From the NCBI GenBank assembly GCA_051883695.1, contig JBJEUF010000142.1:1-32469 (forward strand): 32,469 nucleotides of DNA, in the 5' to 3' direction. Of this stretch, positions 7,908-15,184 are shown piece after piece (position 1 is the stretch's first letter; each line of letters opens with the position of its first letter). The DNA is from UBA11524 sp051883695. Its GTDB lineage: Bacteria > Bacillota > Clostridia > Christensenellales > Aristaeellaceae. The position numbers and the translations under genes were made by a program. Under the pieces are notes generated by a model. The model saw nothing but the letters and a program-made list of their open reading frames with translations. It made no database searches and was not told where the DNA came from.

Positions 7908-9047
7908 TCAATATTGGCTGGTACTCCCGCTTCGGGGCACGAGCAGCACGCAGGCGATCACCGCCGTCAGGGGGGCGGCGGCAACCAGGCCGAAGCTGCC
8001 CACCAGCGTATTGAGCAATGGGCTGGCGACGTATTTGAGGTTGACAATGTCGCACAGCGGCGTCCCCTGCCCCATGAAGTACATGAGCATGGAGAGGTAA
8101 TTGCCCGAGTAAGCCAGCATCAACGTAGTTGTCATCGTGCCCAGGACGCTCCGCCCGAGGCGGATGCCGCTGAGCAGCAGCTCCTTCCGGCCCACCTCCG
8201 GCCGGTGGAAGACGACCTCCTGACAGCTCGCCGCGATATCCATGCTCAGATCCATCAGCGCGCCGGAGTTGGCGATGAAGATCATGCCGCAGTAGAGTGA
8301 TTTTGCGTCCACCGTCATGGATGACTGGGAGAGCAGCGGCACGATGTAGGCAATATCGCCGCCGTCAAGCCTGAGCGCATCGGTCAGCACGACGGAGAGC
8401 ACGCCCGTGATGACCGTGCCCGCCAGCGAACCGAGAATGGCGATCAGCGTCTTGCGCGTCAGCCCGCCGACCAGCACGTCGATCATCACCGTCAGCGCGA
8501 GCACCGTCACAAACGAGGCGGTGAGCGGATTCACGCCGCGCAGCAGCAGCGGCAGCAGCAGCTTCCATACGATGACGGCGCTGGCGGCCAGCGAGATGAG
8601 CGCCCCGCAGCCGACTATCCCGCCGTAGAGCATCAGCAGTGCGGCAAGCGCCAGCAGGATGCCGGATTCCACGCCCGTACGCGCATGGTCGATCAGCGTG
8701 ACGCTCAGGCGGGCCGTGCCGCCCTGCACCATCGCATGGGCGATGTCCCCCGGCTCATAGAGCTTGTCCTTGTCCAGCGCCGAATTCAGGTAGTTGCTTG
8801 CCCAGACGGTTTCTCCCGCATGTTCGCCCGAGAGCACCGTCACCCGGCAGTTCTGTACGCCGGAATAGACGATGCCGATCGGGTACAGGCCCGTATTGTC
8901 CACCTCGTCGATGCGCACGCGTTCCCGGGGGATGTGTGTGGAGGCGTTTTCATACTGCTCCGGCAGCAGGCACAGCAGTCCGAAGACAAGGAGCATCACG
9001 ATGCACATCACCGCATTGGATCTTTTCCATTTCCTTTGCTTCTTCAT
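7908..9047 (-). CDS. YibE/F-like integral membrane protein
   Basis: This 379-residue protein fits the YibE/F family of bacterial membrane proteins of unknown function. It has an N-terminal membrane segment at about residues 12-29. An extracytoplasmic region follows with VRIDEVDNTGLYPIGIVYSGVQ-like strands, then about seven hydrophobic helices in the second half. Typical pieces include the TRKTLIAILGSLAGTVITG helix and a conserved AKSLYCGMIFIANSGALMDLSMDIAA segment. The start has GGGAGG upstream with a 9-base spacer. It lies 67 bases downstream of the alkaline phosphatase gene on the same strand and may be co-transcribed with it. I infer no transport substrate. Confidence 0.85.
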   Translation of the reverse strand: MKKQRKWKRSNAVMCIVMLLVFGLLCLLPEQYENASTHIPRERVRIDEVDNTGLYPIGIVYSGVQNCRVTVLSGEHAGETVWASNYLNSALDKDKLYEPGDIAHAMVQGGTARLSVTLIDHARTGVESGILLALAALLMLYGGIVGCGALISLAASAVIVWKLLLPLLLRGVNPLTASFVTVLALTVMIDVLVGGLTRKTLIAILGSLAGTVITGVLSVVLTDALRLDGGDIAYIVPLLSQSSMTVDAKSLYCGMIFIANSGALMDLSMDIAASCQEVVFHRPEVGRKELLLSGIRLGRSVLGTMTTTLMLAYSGNYLSMLMYFMGQGTPLCDIVNLKYVASPLLNTLVGSFGLVAAAPLTAVIACVLLVPRSGSTSQY

Positions 9048-9068
9048 CTACATGTTCCTCCCATGCAT

Positions 9069-9101
9069 ACAGGCCGCCTCCCCTTACGGAAAGCGGCCTG
9101 T
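9069..9101. terminator. Stem-loop between phosphatase and YibE/F genes
   Basis: ACAGGCCGC (9069-9077) pairs perfectly with GCGGCCTGT (9093-9101). No T run follows on the minus strand. It may slow or partially end the phosphatase transcript, or stabilise the mRNA, rather than fully terminate. Confidence 0.4.
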
Positions 9102-9114
9102 GCACATCCGGTGA

Positions 9115-10575
9115 TTACTTGCTCAGCCCCATGACCTCCATGGTGCGGGTAAAGATGTCCGTGTTGTCGTACAGGCCGGAGAATTTCTCCGCGCCCACGC
9201 CCTTGGCGTAAACCGGAATCTGAAGGCCGGTGTGCGCGTAGGAGGTGTAGGACAGGCCCGCCTTGTTGTTCACGATGTGGCTGATCGCCATGGAGAAGGG
9301 CTCATAGCCGCCGTAGAGCAGCGCGTCCTGCGCGTCCAGCGTGCGCTCCCCTGCGGGCGTCATGCTCAGCGCGAAGGCAGTGCGCAGGGCGTCCTCCTCC
9401 GTCCGGGTCAGGGTCAGCTCCTGCCCCTCGGTCAGGGTCAGACCGTAGTAGCGCTCCACCACCGCCATCGCGTCCTCGAAGGTCGCCTTCTCCTCGCGCA
9501 GCTGTGCAATCACCGCGTCAAAGGCCGTGAAGGAGATGGTCTGACGGGTCAGGTAGGTGAAGTGGGTGTCGTAGGCGGTGGTGGCAAAGCCGATGGTCAT
9601 GCCGCCCGTCTCATGGTCCGCGGTGACGATGATGAGCGTCTCATCGGGATGCTCGGCTGCGAAATCCACAGCCACCTGCACCGCGTCCGAGAAAGCGATC
9701 GTCTCCTGGATGGAGGTCGCGGCGTCATTGGCATGACCGGACCAGTCAATCTTGCCGCCCTCGCACATCATGAAGAAGCCATTCTCGTTGTCCAGCACCT
9801 GAATGCCGGCCTTCACATAGTCCGCCAGGGAGAGCACGTCCTCGCCCTCAGCGACCCTGCGTACACGATCAATCTCGTAGGTCAGGGACTGAGCGTCCGC
9901 GATATGGGGATCAATCGCCAGCACGCGGCCGCTCTCGCCGTTCAGCGCACGGATGCCCTCATTGGTGTTCACCAGCGTCCAGCCGTTTTGCTCAGCCAGG
10001 GCAAAGAGATTCTCCTGGGTACCGTCGCCGTCGGGCTTGAGGAAGGAACCGCCGGCCAGGTAGTCCAGCGTCGTGCCCGTCAGGCCCTGCACGGCGATGT
10101 CGTAATACTGCTTGCGGGAGGTCGCCTTGGCGTAGTAGGCCGCCGGAGTCGCATGGTCAAGGGACACGCTGGTGATGACGCCAACCTTCTTTCCGGCTTC
10201 CTTCGCGTACTCGGTGACGAGCTTGAAGGCGTTCTCCAGATTCACGTCGTAGTTGATGACGCCGGAGAGCGTCTTTTCGCCCGAAGCCATCGAGGTGGCG
10301 GTGGAGGCGGAATCCGGGCAGAAGGAGGAGGCGTCATAGGTCGTCACCATGCCCAGATACGGGAAGCCGGTGAAGCTCAGCTCCGCAGGTACCGGATACA
10401 GGGAATCAGGGTTCTCAACGGAGCCGATGTAATACTGCGTAGCCGCCACCTGCGGGTTGCCCATGCCGTCGCCGATGAACATGAACACATACCTGGGAGC
10501 GTTGGCCTCCTCAGCCATTGCCGCACCGCTCAGCGCCAGAACCAGCGCGAGCACAATCAGGAGCACCTTTTTCAT
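9115..10575 (-). CDS. phoA: Secreted alkaline phosphatase
   Basis: This 486-residue exported metalloenzyme hydrolyses phosphate monoesters outside the cell. A signal peptide (MKKVLLIVLALVLALSGA, predicted cleavage after AMA near residue 21) precedes the PhoA fold. FIGDGMG (residues 33-39) gives a metal-binding aspartate. CPDSASTATS contains the phosphorylated serine S89. Metal ligands are also visible in DHATPAA, EGGKIDWSGHAND and TADHETGGM, and in the C-terminal histidine of AHTG. All key residues are intact. The ATG at 10575 was chosen for its signal peptide and the AGAGGA site upstream; the longer frame is not plausible. No obvious Pho box is seen. Family membership is firm; the gene symbol follows function rather than close E. 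coli similarity. Confidence 0.94.
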   Translation of the reverse strand: MKKVLLIVLALVLALSGAAMAEEANAPRYVFMFIGDGMGNPQVAATQYYIGSVENPDSLYPVPAELSFTGFPYLGMVTTYDASSFCPDSASTATSMASGEKTLSGVINYDVNLENAFKLVTEYAKEAGKKVGVITSVSLDHATPAAYYAKATSRKQYYDIAVQGLTGTTLDYLAGGSFLKPDGDGTQENLFALAEQNGWTLVNTNEGIRALNGESGRVLAIDPHIADAQSLTYEIDRVRRVAEGEDVLSLADYVKAGIQVLDNENGFFMMCEGGKIDWSGHANDAATSIQETIAFSDAVQVAVDFAAEHPDETLIIVTADHETGGMTIGFATTAYDTHFTYLTRQTISFTAFDAVIAQLREEKATFEDAMAVVERYYGLTLTEGQELTLTRTEEDALRTAFALSMTPAGERTLDAQDALLYGGYEPFSMAISHIVNNKAGLSYTSYAHTGLQIPVYAKGVGAEKFSGLYDNTDIFTRTMEVMGLSK

Positions 10576-10718
10576 GATGGTTTCCTCTCTTTCCGATTTG
10601 TCGCACGTTCCGGCTGATCCCGGAACGGTTATCAGTATAGGCGCAGCTTGTAAAATCGGAAAGAGCAGTTTGCCCAAGCCTGTGTAAAATCGTATGGCAC
10701 AAAAATGCCGCCGCACCG

Positions 10719-10747
10719 TTGCGCTTCTGATTGAAAACAGGTATAAT
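10719..10747 (+). promoter_or_regulatory. Promoter of the SH3-like protein gene
   Basis: The -35 TTGCGC (10719-10724) and -10 TATAAT (10742-10747) are separated by 17 bases on the plus strand. The MITE-like element lies between this promoter and the gene start at 10997. Confidence 0.65.
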
Positions 10748-10794
10748 AGGAATCGGATCATGACGCATCTCTCCGACCTGTGCAAAGCCGTACG

Positions 10795-10962
10795 CTAAGG
10801 AAACTCTGGATAAATGAGGTGGTGCGATGGTGAGCGGAATTTCTGCCAGATGCGATTGCAGAAATCGAAGGTTTGACTTCCTGTAAATCGAGATTTCTGC
10901 AAGAAGCAGATGGCTGAAATTCAGCCGCCAGCGTACCGCCGAGTTATTCAGAGTTTCCCTAA
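10795..10962. mobile_element. 160-bp MITE-like element with CTAA target duplication
   Basis: The element spans 10799-10958. Its left end is GGAAACTCTGGATAA (10799-10813). Its right end, read inward, is GGAAACTCTGAATAA (complement of 10944-10958), with one mismatch. Perfect CTAA duplications flank it at 10795-10798 and 10959-10962. The right end differs at one position from the right end of the IS5-type element at 1562-2773. The interior has no gene but has inverted repeats: TTTCTGC with GCAGAAA, and GGCTGAA-a-TTCAGCC. A non-autonomous element mobilised by an IS5-like transposase is the natural reading. It sits in the 5' leader of the SH3-like protein gene. Confidence 0.85.
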
Positions 10963-10996
10963 GTCAGTCGATGACGCAAAGGAGTGTGTACAGAAA

Positions 10997-11917
10997 ATGA
11001 AACGTCTGCTTTCCCTGGTTCTCCTGGTCTGTCTGCTGCTGCCGACCCTCCCGTGCTCAGCGGAGGAGTTCATCGGCAACATGGAGGTTGTCAACTGCGC
11101 CGAATGGGTTTCCCTGCGCGAAGCCCCCAGCACCGGCGCCCCACGGCTGGTGAAGGTGTCGCTGGGCGCCATCGTCAGGAACTGCCGCGCCTATGACGGC
11201 ACATGGATCTATGCCGAATACGACGGGTATGGCGGATACATTCTGGCTGAATACCTGCGCCCGAGCGAGGGCATCACAACCTTCAGCGCCATGCTGGTGA
11301 CAAACTGCGAGCAGGGTACATATTTCTACGCAACCCCGGAGGACGCCACGCCCATCGACTTCATTCCGGTCAACACCGTCGTGCGGAACTGCATCCTCTG
11401 CGATGGCGCCCGGGTCTATGTGGAATACGGCGGGCGCGGCGGCTTCGTTCCCTACGAGCACGTGACATTCTACGGCGAGCTGCTGCATTATCCGCAGAAG
11501 CTCACCCTCAGCTGCAGCATGTACGGCACGGAGGACGCTGCCGAAGCCGCGCTCAAGGGCGTATGGGAGGAAAGCATCACCCTGCCCGAGGGCGGCTATG
11601 ATGTCTACACGCAGGAGGATACCGGCGCGCCGCGGGCGGAGTTTGTGCTGTATACCGAAACCGAAGTCAGCAATCTGCAGCTGTTCAGCCTCGAAATGCT
11701 GTCCTTTGACGATGAAAGCGGCGTCATGCAGTTCACCGCCACGCTGGAATACATCCAGCCGCTGCTGAGTGCGGAGCGTCCGCTGCTGGCAGCCATGACC
11801 ATCCACGGCCTTCTTCCCAGTCTGGCTGTTGGCTATATGGATGCGCTCGGTGTGTACCATTTCGCATTCGTGGAAATCAGCGGTGAGGACGGTGGGCTGC
11901 TGCTGCTCGAGTTCTGA
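10997..11917 (+). CDS. Secreted protein with two SH3-like repeats
   Basis: This 306-residue protein has an N-terminal signal peptide (MKRLLSLVLLVCLLLPTLPCSAEE). Two bacterial SH3-like segments follow, at roughly residues 30-90 and 95-155. Each has the pattern of a strand, a short LRE or TYF turn, an IVRNC strand and a YGGYI/RGGFV ending. Such domains usually bind cell wall peptides. The C-terminal half (about 160-306) has no family I recognise. The start is preceded by AAAGGAG with a rather long spacer of about 12 bases. A MITE-like insertion separates it from its promoter. Function is unknown; a cell-envelope role is inferred. Confidence 0.75.
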   Translation: MKRLLSLVLLVCLLLPTLPCSAEEFIGNMEVVNCAEWVSLREAPSTGAPRLVKVSLGAIVRNCRAYDGTWIYAEYDGYGGYILAEYLRPSEGITTFSAMLVTNCEQGTYFYATPEDATPIDFIPVNTVVRNCILCDGARVYVEYGGRGGFVPYEHVTFYGELLHYPQKLTLSCSMYGTEDAAEAALKGVWEESITLPEGGYDVYTQEDTGAPRAEFVLYTETEVSNLQLFSLEMLSFDDESGVMQFTATLEYIQPLLSAERPLLAAMTIHGLLPSLAVGYMDALGVYHFAFVEISGEDGGLLLLEF

Positions 11918-11934
11918 GCAGGCCGGCAACACAA

Positions 11935-11966
11935 AAGGAGCTGCTGCACAACCGCAGCAGCTCCTT
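11935..11966. terminator. Convergent terminator, perfect 13-bp stem
   Basis: AAGGAGCTGCTGC (11935-11947) pairs perfectly with GCAGCAGCTCCTT (11954-11966) around a 6-base loop. The minus strand continues with TTTTGTGTT, so it best fits the small gene at 11973-12212. It may also stop the plus-strand gene. Confidence 0.75.
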
Positions 11967-11972
11967 CCTGAT

Positions 11973-12212
11973 TCACTTCTTGCCGAACATGCCGCCGAGC
12001 TTCCCCAACAGGCTGCCGGCCTGCTCCGCCACCTCGTCGAGGTTGAGCTTGGCCAGAACGCCCTTGACCACTGCGTCAATCTGCTCATCAGGCAGGTCAA
12101 TGCCGATCAGTCCCTCAAGGGTCCTGGCGGGGCTCTCCTTGAACTTCGCCAGCAGCTTGTCATCGCCCTTCAGCTTTTCCAGTACGTCGGAAATCATCTT
12201 CTGGATATCCAT
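11973..12212 (-). CDS. Small helical protein of unknown function
   Basis: This 79-residue, charged and predicted all-helical protein begins MDIQKMISDVLEKL and ends with a glycine-rich SLLGKLGGMFGKK tail. Similar small proteins occur in Clostridia without a known role. Two ATGs are possible. The second (12212) was chosen because GGGAG lies 8 bases before it but only 2 bases before the first. No signal peptide or membrane segment is seen. It is a single-gene unit with its own promoter and terminator. Confidence 0.7.
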   Translation of the reverse strand: MDIQKMISDVLEKLKGDDKLLAKFKESPARTLEGLIGIDLPDEQIDAVVKGVLAKLNLDEVAEQAGSLLGKLGGMFGKK

Positions 12213-12258
12213 GTGCATCGCTCCCTTTCAAATCCTGCCGTATCGGCGGTATACTCCT

Positions 12259-12287
12259 ATCATACAGCAATCCGGACGGAATTACAA
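12259..12287 (-). promoter_or_regulatory. Promoter of the small helical protein gene
   Basis: On the minus strand, -35 TTGTAA (complement of 12282-12287) and -10 TATGAT (complement of 12259-12264) are separated by 17 bases. Confidence 0.6.
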
Positions 12288-12289
12288 GA

Positions 12290-12449
12290 GAAAACCTGAA
12301 TCAAGGAGATGCTGCGACGGCAAGCGGAATCCCTGTCAGACGCGATCGCAGAGATTGAAGGGAGCGGCTACCGGTCAATCGGGATTTCCGCACAAGCCAA
12401 TGAGCGGCATTCCGCCGTCAGCGAGCCGCCGGATGATGCAGCGGTACCC
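12290..12449. mobile_element. Decayed second copy of the 160-bp MITE-like element
   Basis: Position by position this stretch follows the element at 10799-10958. Shared blocks include AGCGGAAT, a GCGAT-GCAGA core, CGxGATTTC, CAATG/CAGATG and CAGCG-CCGCCG near the end. Overall length is the same, about 160 bases. The terminal repeats are badly eroded: AAAACCTGAATCAA on the left and ATGATGCAGCGGTACCC on the right. No target duplication can be seen. It lies between two minus-strand genes. Confidence 0.7.
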
Positions 12450-12479
12450 GAGCGCTTTCCGCAAGGCTTCCCGTCCCGG

Positions 12480-12803
12480 TCACTTTTCGTTCCAGTTGTC
12501 CAGCGTATCCTGCGCAAGGCGGAGGAATTCGCTGAGCCGTGAACGCTTCTCCTCACTGATGCCGTCAGGCATATAGGAATCATACGTATTCAGGCTCGCG
12601 CTGAGCAGATACTGGGGCGTGACGTTGAGCGCATTGCATAAGGCCACAAGGGTTTCCAGGCTCGCTACACGGCTGCCACGCTCAATGTGCCCCAAAAAGG
12701 ACGCGCTGATCCCGACCTGCTCAGCCAGCTCCTCCTGGGTCATGGAAAGCTGTCTGCGCGCCTGACGCACCCTGCTGCCAAGATCCTTGTAGTCGATCGT
12801 CAT
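12480..12803 (-). CDS. XRE-family helix-turn-helix regulator
   Basis: This 107-residue cytosolic protein has a Cro/C1-type helix-turn-helix over about residues 8-65. The signature runs RVRQARRQLSMTQEELAEQVGIS, ASFLGHIERGSRVASLETL and ALCNALNVTPQYLL (shown in pieces). The C-terminal 40 residues are helical and may dimerise. The start at 12803 has AGGAGG with an 8-base spacer. It stands alone, near the divergently transcribed zinc-ribbon gene. Its operator and target genes are unknown; autoregulation is possible but no clear palindrome was found at its start. Confidence 0.9.
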   Translation of the reverse strand: MTIDYKDLGSRVRQARRQLSMTQEELAEQVGISASFLGHIERGSRVASLETLVALCNALNVTPQYLLSASLNTYDSYMPDGISEEKRSRLSEFLRLAQDTLDNWNEK

Positions 12804-13044
12804 TTCAGTTACCTCCTGTGTTGTTGGAAACGGCGGACTCGTCAATAGCCCGTTCGTTATATTTTAGTAGATTCGTCGGATTTATTACACAACACATAAG
12901 TTTGATTTATTGACAATAAGAAGCATTCCCGTTTTTTCAGGAAAAAATCTCACTCCGGCCCCCTCGCCCGGAAACAAAATCAGTCCGACAGCCGTGTTCA
13001 CAAAAAATTTTGGCAAAGCTCTGTACTTTTCCCGAAACACGTGC
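12804..13044. other. AT-rich divergent intergenic region
   Basis: No gene is seen. The region must contain the XRE gene promoter on the minus strand, but I could not assign a convincing -35/-10 pair. Confidence 0.35.
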
Positions 13045-13050
13045 TATAAT
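13045..13050 (+). promoter_or_regulatory. Extended -10 promoter of the zinc-ribbon gene
   Basis: A perfect TATAAT is preceded by TGC, forming an extended -10 element. The -35 is poor, as expected for this class. The predicted start near 13057 gives a leader of about 118 bases. Confidence 0.65.
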
Positions 13051-13056
13051 CTTTGA

Positions 13057-13174
13057 TGCATCCCAACCAGGTTTCCAAGGTAGGTTCCTCCCTCAGGTGT
13101 CACTTGACCCCGCTGGAAGCATTGACCTATAGGCATCGGTATGGGTGACACACAATTTAGGAGGTTTTCCCACC
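13057..13174 (+). promoter_or_regulatory. Structured 5' leader of the zinc-ribbon gene
   Basis: GTGTCAC (near 13098) and GTGACAC (near 13145) can pair to form a long stem just before the ribosome site AGGAGG (13159-13164). TTTCCA and TGGAA segments offer a second pairing. It matches no riboswitch class I know. A thermosensor-like or mRNA-stabilising leader is possible. Confidence 0.4.
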
Positions 13175-13471
13175 ATGTACCAGGACGAAACGCTTGTCTG
13201 CCGTGACTGTAACAACGAGTTCGTGTTCTCTGCCTCTGAGCAGCAGTTCTTCGCCGACAAGGGCTTCCAGAACAAGCCCTCCCGCTGCGCCGCTTGCCGC
13301 GCTGCCCGTCGCGCCCAGAACGGCGGTGCCCCCGCTTCTGCTCCCCGTCAGATGTACGATGTGATCTGCGACGGCTGCCAGCAGCCCACCCAGGTTCCCT
13401 TCCAGCCCCGTGGCGACAAGCCCGTCTACTGCCGTGAGTGCTTCGCCGCTCAGCGCGCTGCCCGTTACTAA
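13175..13471 (+). CDS. Zinc-ribbon domain protein (zf-trcl type)
   Basis: This 98-residue protein has two zinc-binding units. The N-terminal one has CRDC (residues 9-12), the segment EFVFSASEQQFFADKGF and a CAAC pair followed by an Arg-rich RAARRAQN stretch. This matches the family of short probable zinc-binding proteins common in Clostridia. The second unit (about 65-98) has CDGC and CREC flanking VPFQPRGDKPVYC. The role is unknown; nucleic acid or redox-linked binding is a guess. The start has AGGAGG 10 bases upstream. Codon use looks that of a highly expressed gene, and strong promoter and terminator elements bracket it. Confidence 0.9.
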   Translation: MYQDETLVCRDCNNEFVFSASEQQFFADKGFQNKPSRCAACRAARRAQNGGAPASAPRQMYDVICDGCQQPTQVPFQPRGDKPVYCRECFAAQRAARY

Positions 13472-13511
13472 GCACCGGCAGCTCCTCGGCAGGAGTGAAC
13501 TGAACGCATTG

Positions 13512-13540
13512 CTCCCTGTGGTTCGCCACGGGGAGTTTTT
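13512..13540 (+). terminator. Terminator of the zinc-ribbon gene
   Basis: CTCCCTGTGG (13512-13521) pairs with CCACGGGGAG (13526-13535) around a TTCG tetraloop, followed by five T residues. This is a textbook intrinsic terminator. Confidence 0.92.
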
Positions 13541-13617
13541 CGTTGCCGGCTTCTGCTGCCAGGTGGCAGCGGTTCTACAGCGGGAGCTTTGCAGACGCTG
13601 TAGACTCGATTCCTATA

Positions 13618-13646
13618 TTGTATTACATTTTCAAAATGTATATGAA
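13618..13646 (+). promoter_or_regulatory. Promoter with a 17-base palindrome as its spacer
   Basis: TTGTAT (13618-13623) and TATGAA (13641-13646) are separated by exactly 17 bases, and those 17 bases are the palindrome TACATTTTCAAAATGTA. A dimeric regulator bound there would sit directly between the promoter elements. The -10 is moderate. Confidence 0.5.
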
Positions 13647-13900
13647 CCATTTGTTTGAGGCTGCAGAGTCTACGGGGCACCAGCGTCCCTACACTGATAG
13701 AACGAAACGCGACAGGAGAAGCGTCCGCTGCCTTGGGGGTGTTTGAGAGCGCTGCGGGGTGGCCGGTTTCCGGCGCTTGGGAGAGCGGCTGCGTTCGGGG
13801 CGGCACTTTTGTTGGCTTCGATGCAGCCGCTGCAGGGGGTGGCACAAGACGGAATGCTTCCGGGCGGCATTGCGGGCAATCAACTGCGATCTTCATGATA

Positions 13901-13934
13901 GGGGGGACAATTCTCTTGTTCTTCCTGTGTTTTT
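13901..13934 (+). terminator. Terminator-like hairpin in the serC upstream region
   Basis: GGGGGGACAA (13901-13910) pairs with TTGTTCTTCC (13916-13925), including G-T pairs, and a run of five T residues follows at 13930-13934. It would end a transcript from the 13618 promoter before serC. Confidence 0.45.
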
Positions 13935-13937
13935 CGC

Positions 13938-13966
13938 TTGCAATTTCTCTTGTTCTGGTGCATACT
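13938..13966 (+). promoter_or_regulatory. serC promoter
   Basis: TTGCAA (13938-13943), a 17-base spacer and CATACT (13961-13966) precede serC by about 95 bases. A short TCCTGC-aa-GCAGGA hairpin lies just before the ribosome site. Confidence 0.55.
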
Positions 13967-14061
13967 ATACGAGCGGTGCAAATTCTGACCGCCGGGCGAT
14001 ATTTGTCCCACTTATCATGTAATGTGTCCTGCAAGCAGGATAATATAAGGAGGAACCTCAT

Positions 14062-15138
14062 ATGGATCGCGTATTCAACTTCTCTCCCGGCCCCTCGATG
14101 CTGGCGCAGCCCGTGCTGGAAAAGGCGCAGAAGGATCTGCTGTGCTACGGCCATACCGGCATGTCCGTGATGGAAATGTCCCATCGCTCCAAGATGTACA
14201 CCGACATCTTCGACAAGACCGTCGCCGACCTGCGCAAGCTGATGAACATCCCGGAGGAGTACGACGTGCTGTTCATGCAGGGCGGCGCGACGGAGCAGTT
14301 CTCCGCCATTCCGCTGAACCTGATGAAGACCGGCAAGGCCGATTATGTCGATTCCGGCAACTTCGCGCACCTCTCCGCCGAGGAAGCCAAGCGCTACGGC
14401 ACGGTCAACATCGCCGCCTCCTCCCGCGAGGACAACTACACCTATGTGCCCGACATGAAGACTGCCAGCTTCTCCGACGACGCGGATTACGTCCACATCT
14501 GCCAGAACAACACCATTTACGGCACCCGCTATATCGAGCTGCCCGATGTGAAGGCGCCGCTGGTCAGCGACGCATCCTCCATGATCCTCTCCGAGCCGAT
14601 GGACGTGACAAAGTATGGCGTCATCTACGCCGGCGCGCAGAAGAACATCGGCCCCTCCGGCCTGTGCGTGATGATCGTGAAGAAGGCGCTGCTGGGCAAC
14701 GCCAGCAAGCTCTGCCCGAAGCTGATGAACTGGACCGTGCAGTCCGAAAAGGGCAGCATGTACAACACCCCCAACACCTGGGGCATCTACCTGGCCGGAC
14801 TGACCTTCGAGTGGCTGCTGTCCATCGGCGGCGTCGAAGCGATCCACAAGGTCAACCAGGAAAAGGCCAAGCTGATGTACGACTTCCTGGATGAGAGCAA
14901 GCTGTTCAAGGGTACGGCGCAGAAGGAATACCGCAGCCTGATGAACGTGACCTTTGTGACGGGCGACGCGGAGAAGGACGCGGCGTTCGTGAAGGCCGCC
15001 GCTGCCGAGGGGCTGGTCAACCTGAAGGGTCATCGCACGGTTGGCGGTATGCGCGCGAGCATCTACAACGCAATGCCGGTGGAGGGCGTACAGAAGCTGG
15101 TGGCGTTCATGAAGCAGTTCGAAGCCGCCAACGCCTGA
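14062..15138 (+). CDS. serC: Phosphoserine aminotransferase
   Basis: This 358-residue PLP enzyme converts 3-phosphohydroxypyruvate and glutamate to phosphoserine and 2-oxoglutarate, the second step of serine synthesis. It starts with the typical FNFSPGPSMLAQPVLE. It carries HTGMSVMEMSHRS and FMQGGATEQF, which bind cofactor phosphate. YAGAQKNIGPSGL supplies the Schiff-base lysine K194. The end NLKGHRTVGGMRASIYNAMP is also typical. Length matches the family. AGGAGG lies 8 bases before the ATG. serA follows after 46 bases with its own ribosome site, so the two probably form one operon. A phosphoserine phosphatase is not in the window. Confidence 0.97.
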   Translation: MDRVFNFSPGPSMLAQPVLEKAQKDLLCYGHTGMSVMEMSHRSKMYTDIFDKTVADLRKLMNIPEEYDVLFMQGGATEQFSAIPLNLMKTGKADYVDSGNFAHLSAEEAKRYGTVNIAASSREDNYTYVPDMKTASFSDDADYVHICQNNTIYGTRYIELPDVKAPLVSDASSMILSEPMDVTKYGVIYAGAQKNIGPSGLCVMIVKKALLGNASKLCPKLMNWTVQSEKGSMYNTPNTWGIYLAGLTFEWLLSIGGVEAIHKVNQEKAKLMYDFLDESKLFKGTAQKEYRSLMNVTFVTGDAEKDAAFVKAAAAEGLVNLKGHRTVGGMRASIYNAMPVEGVQKLVAFMKQFEAANA

Positions 15139-15184
15139 TCCGCCGTACCCATCCGACCCATTTCATCGAAGGAGGGGCACTCCC

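Larger units (their letters stand above)
13541..13937. other. Structured non-coding region upstream of serC
   Basis: No gene is supported in about 400 bases. The region contains a promoter whose spacer is a perfect palindrome (13618-13646). A flanking inverted pair GTAGACTC/GAGTCTAC surrounds that promoter. Several GC-rich inverted pairs follow, such as GCGGCTGC with GCAGCCGC. A terminator-like hairpin lies at 13901-13934. It could be a regulatory leader of serC-serA or a separate small RNA gene. Confidence 0.5.

Noticed and set aside
13468..13888. Minus-strand frame starting MKIAVDCPQC
   Set aside because: It lacks a ribosome site, crosses the promoter palindrome and the zinc-ribbon gene terminator, and has low-complexity Pro/Ala/Ser composition.
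13541..13937. T-box riboswitch for serC
   Set aside because: A GGGTGGCAC word near 13840 recalls the T-box, but the following ACCGCG part and stem I motifs are absent, and a serC promoter lies after the hairpin.
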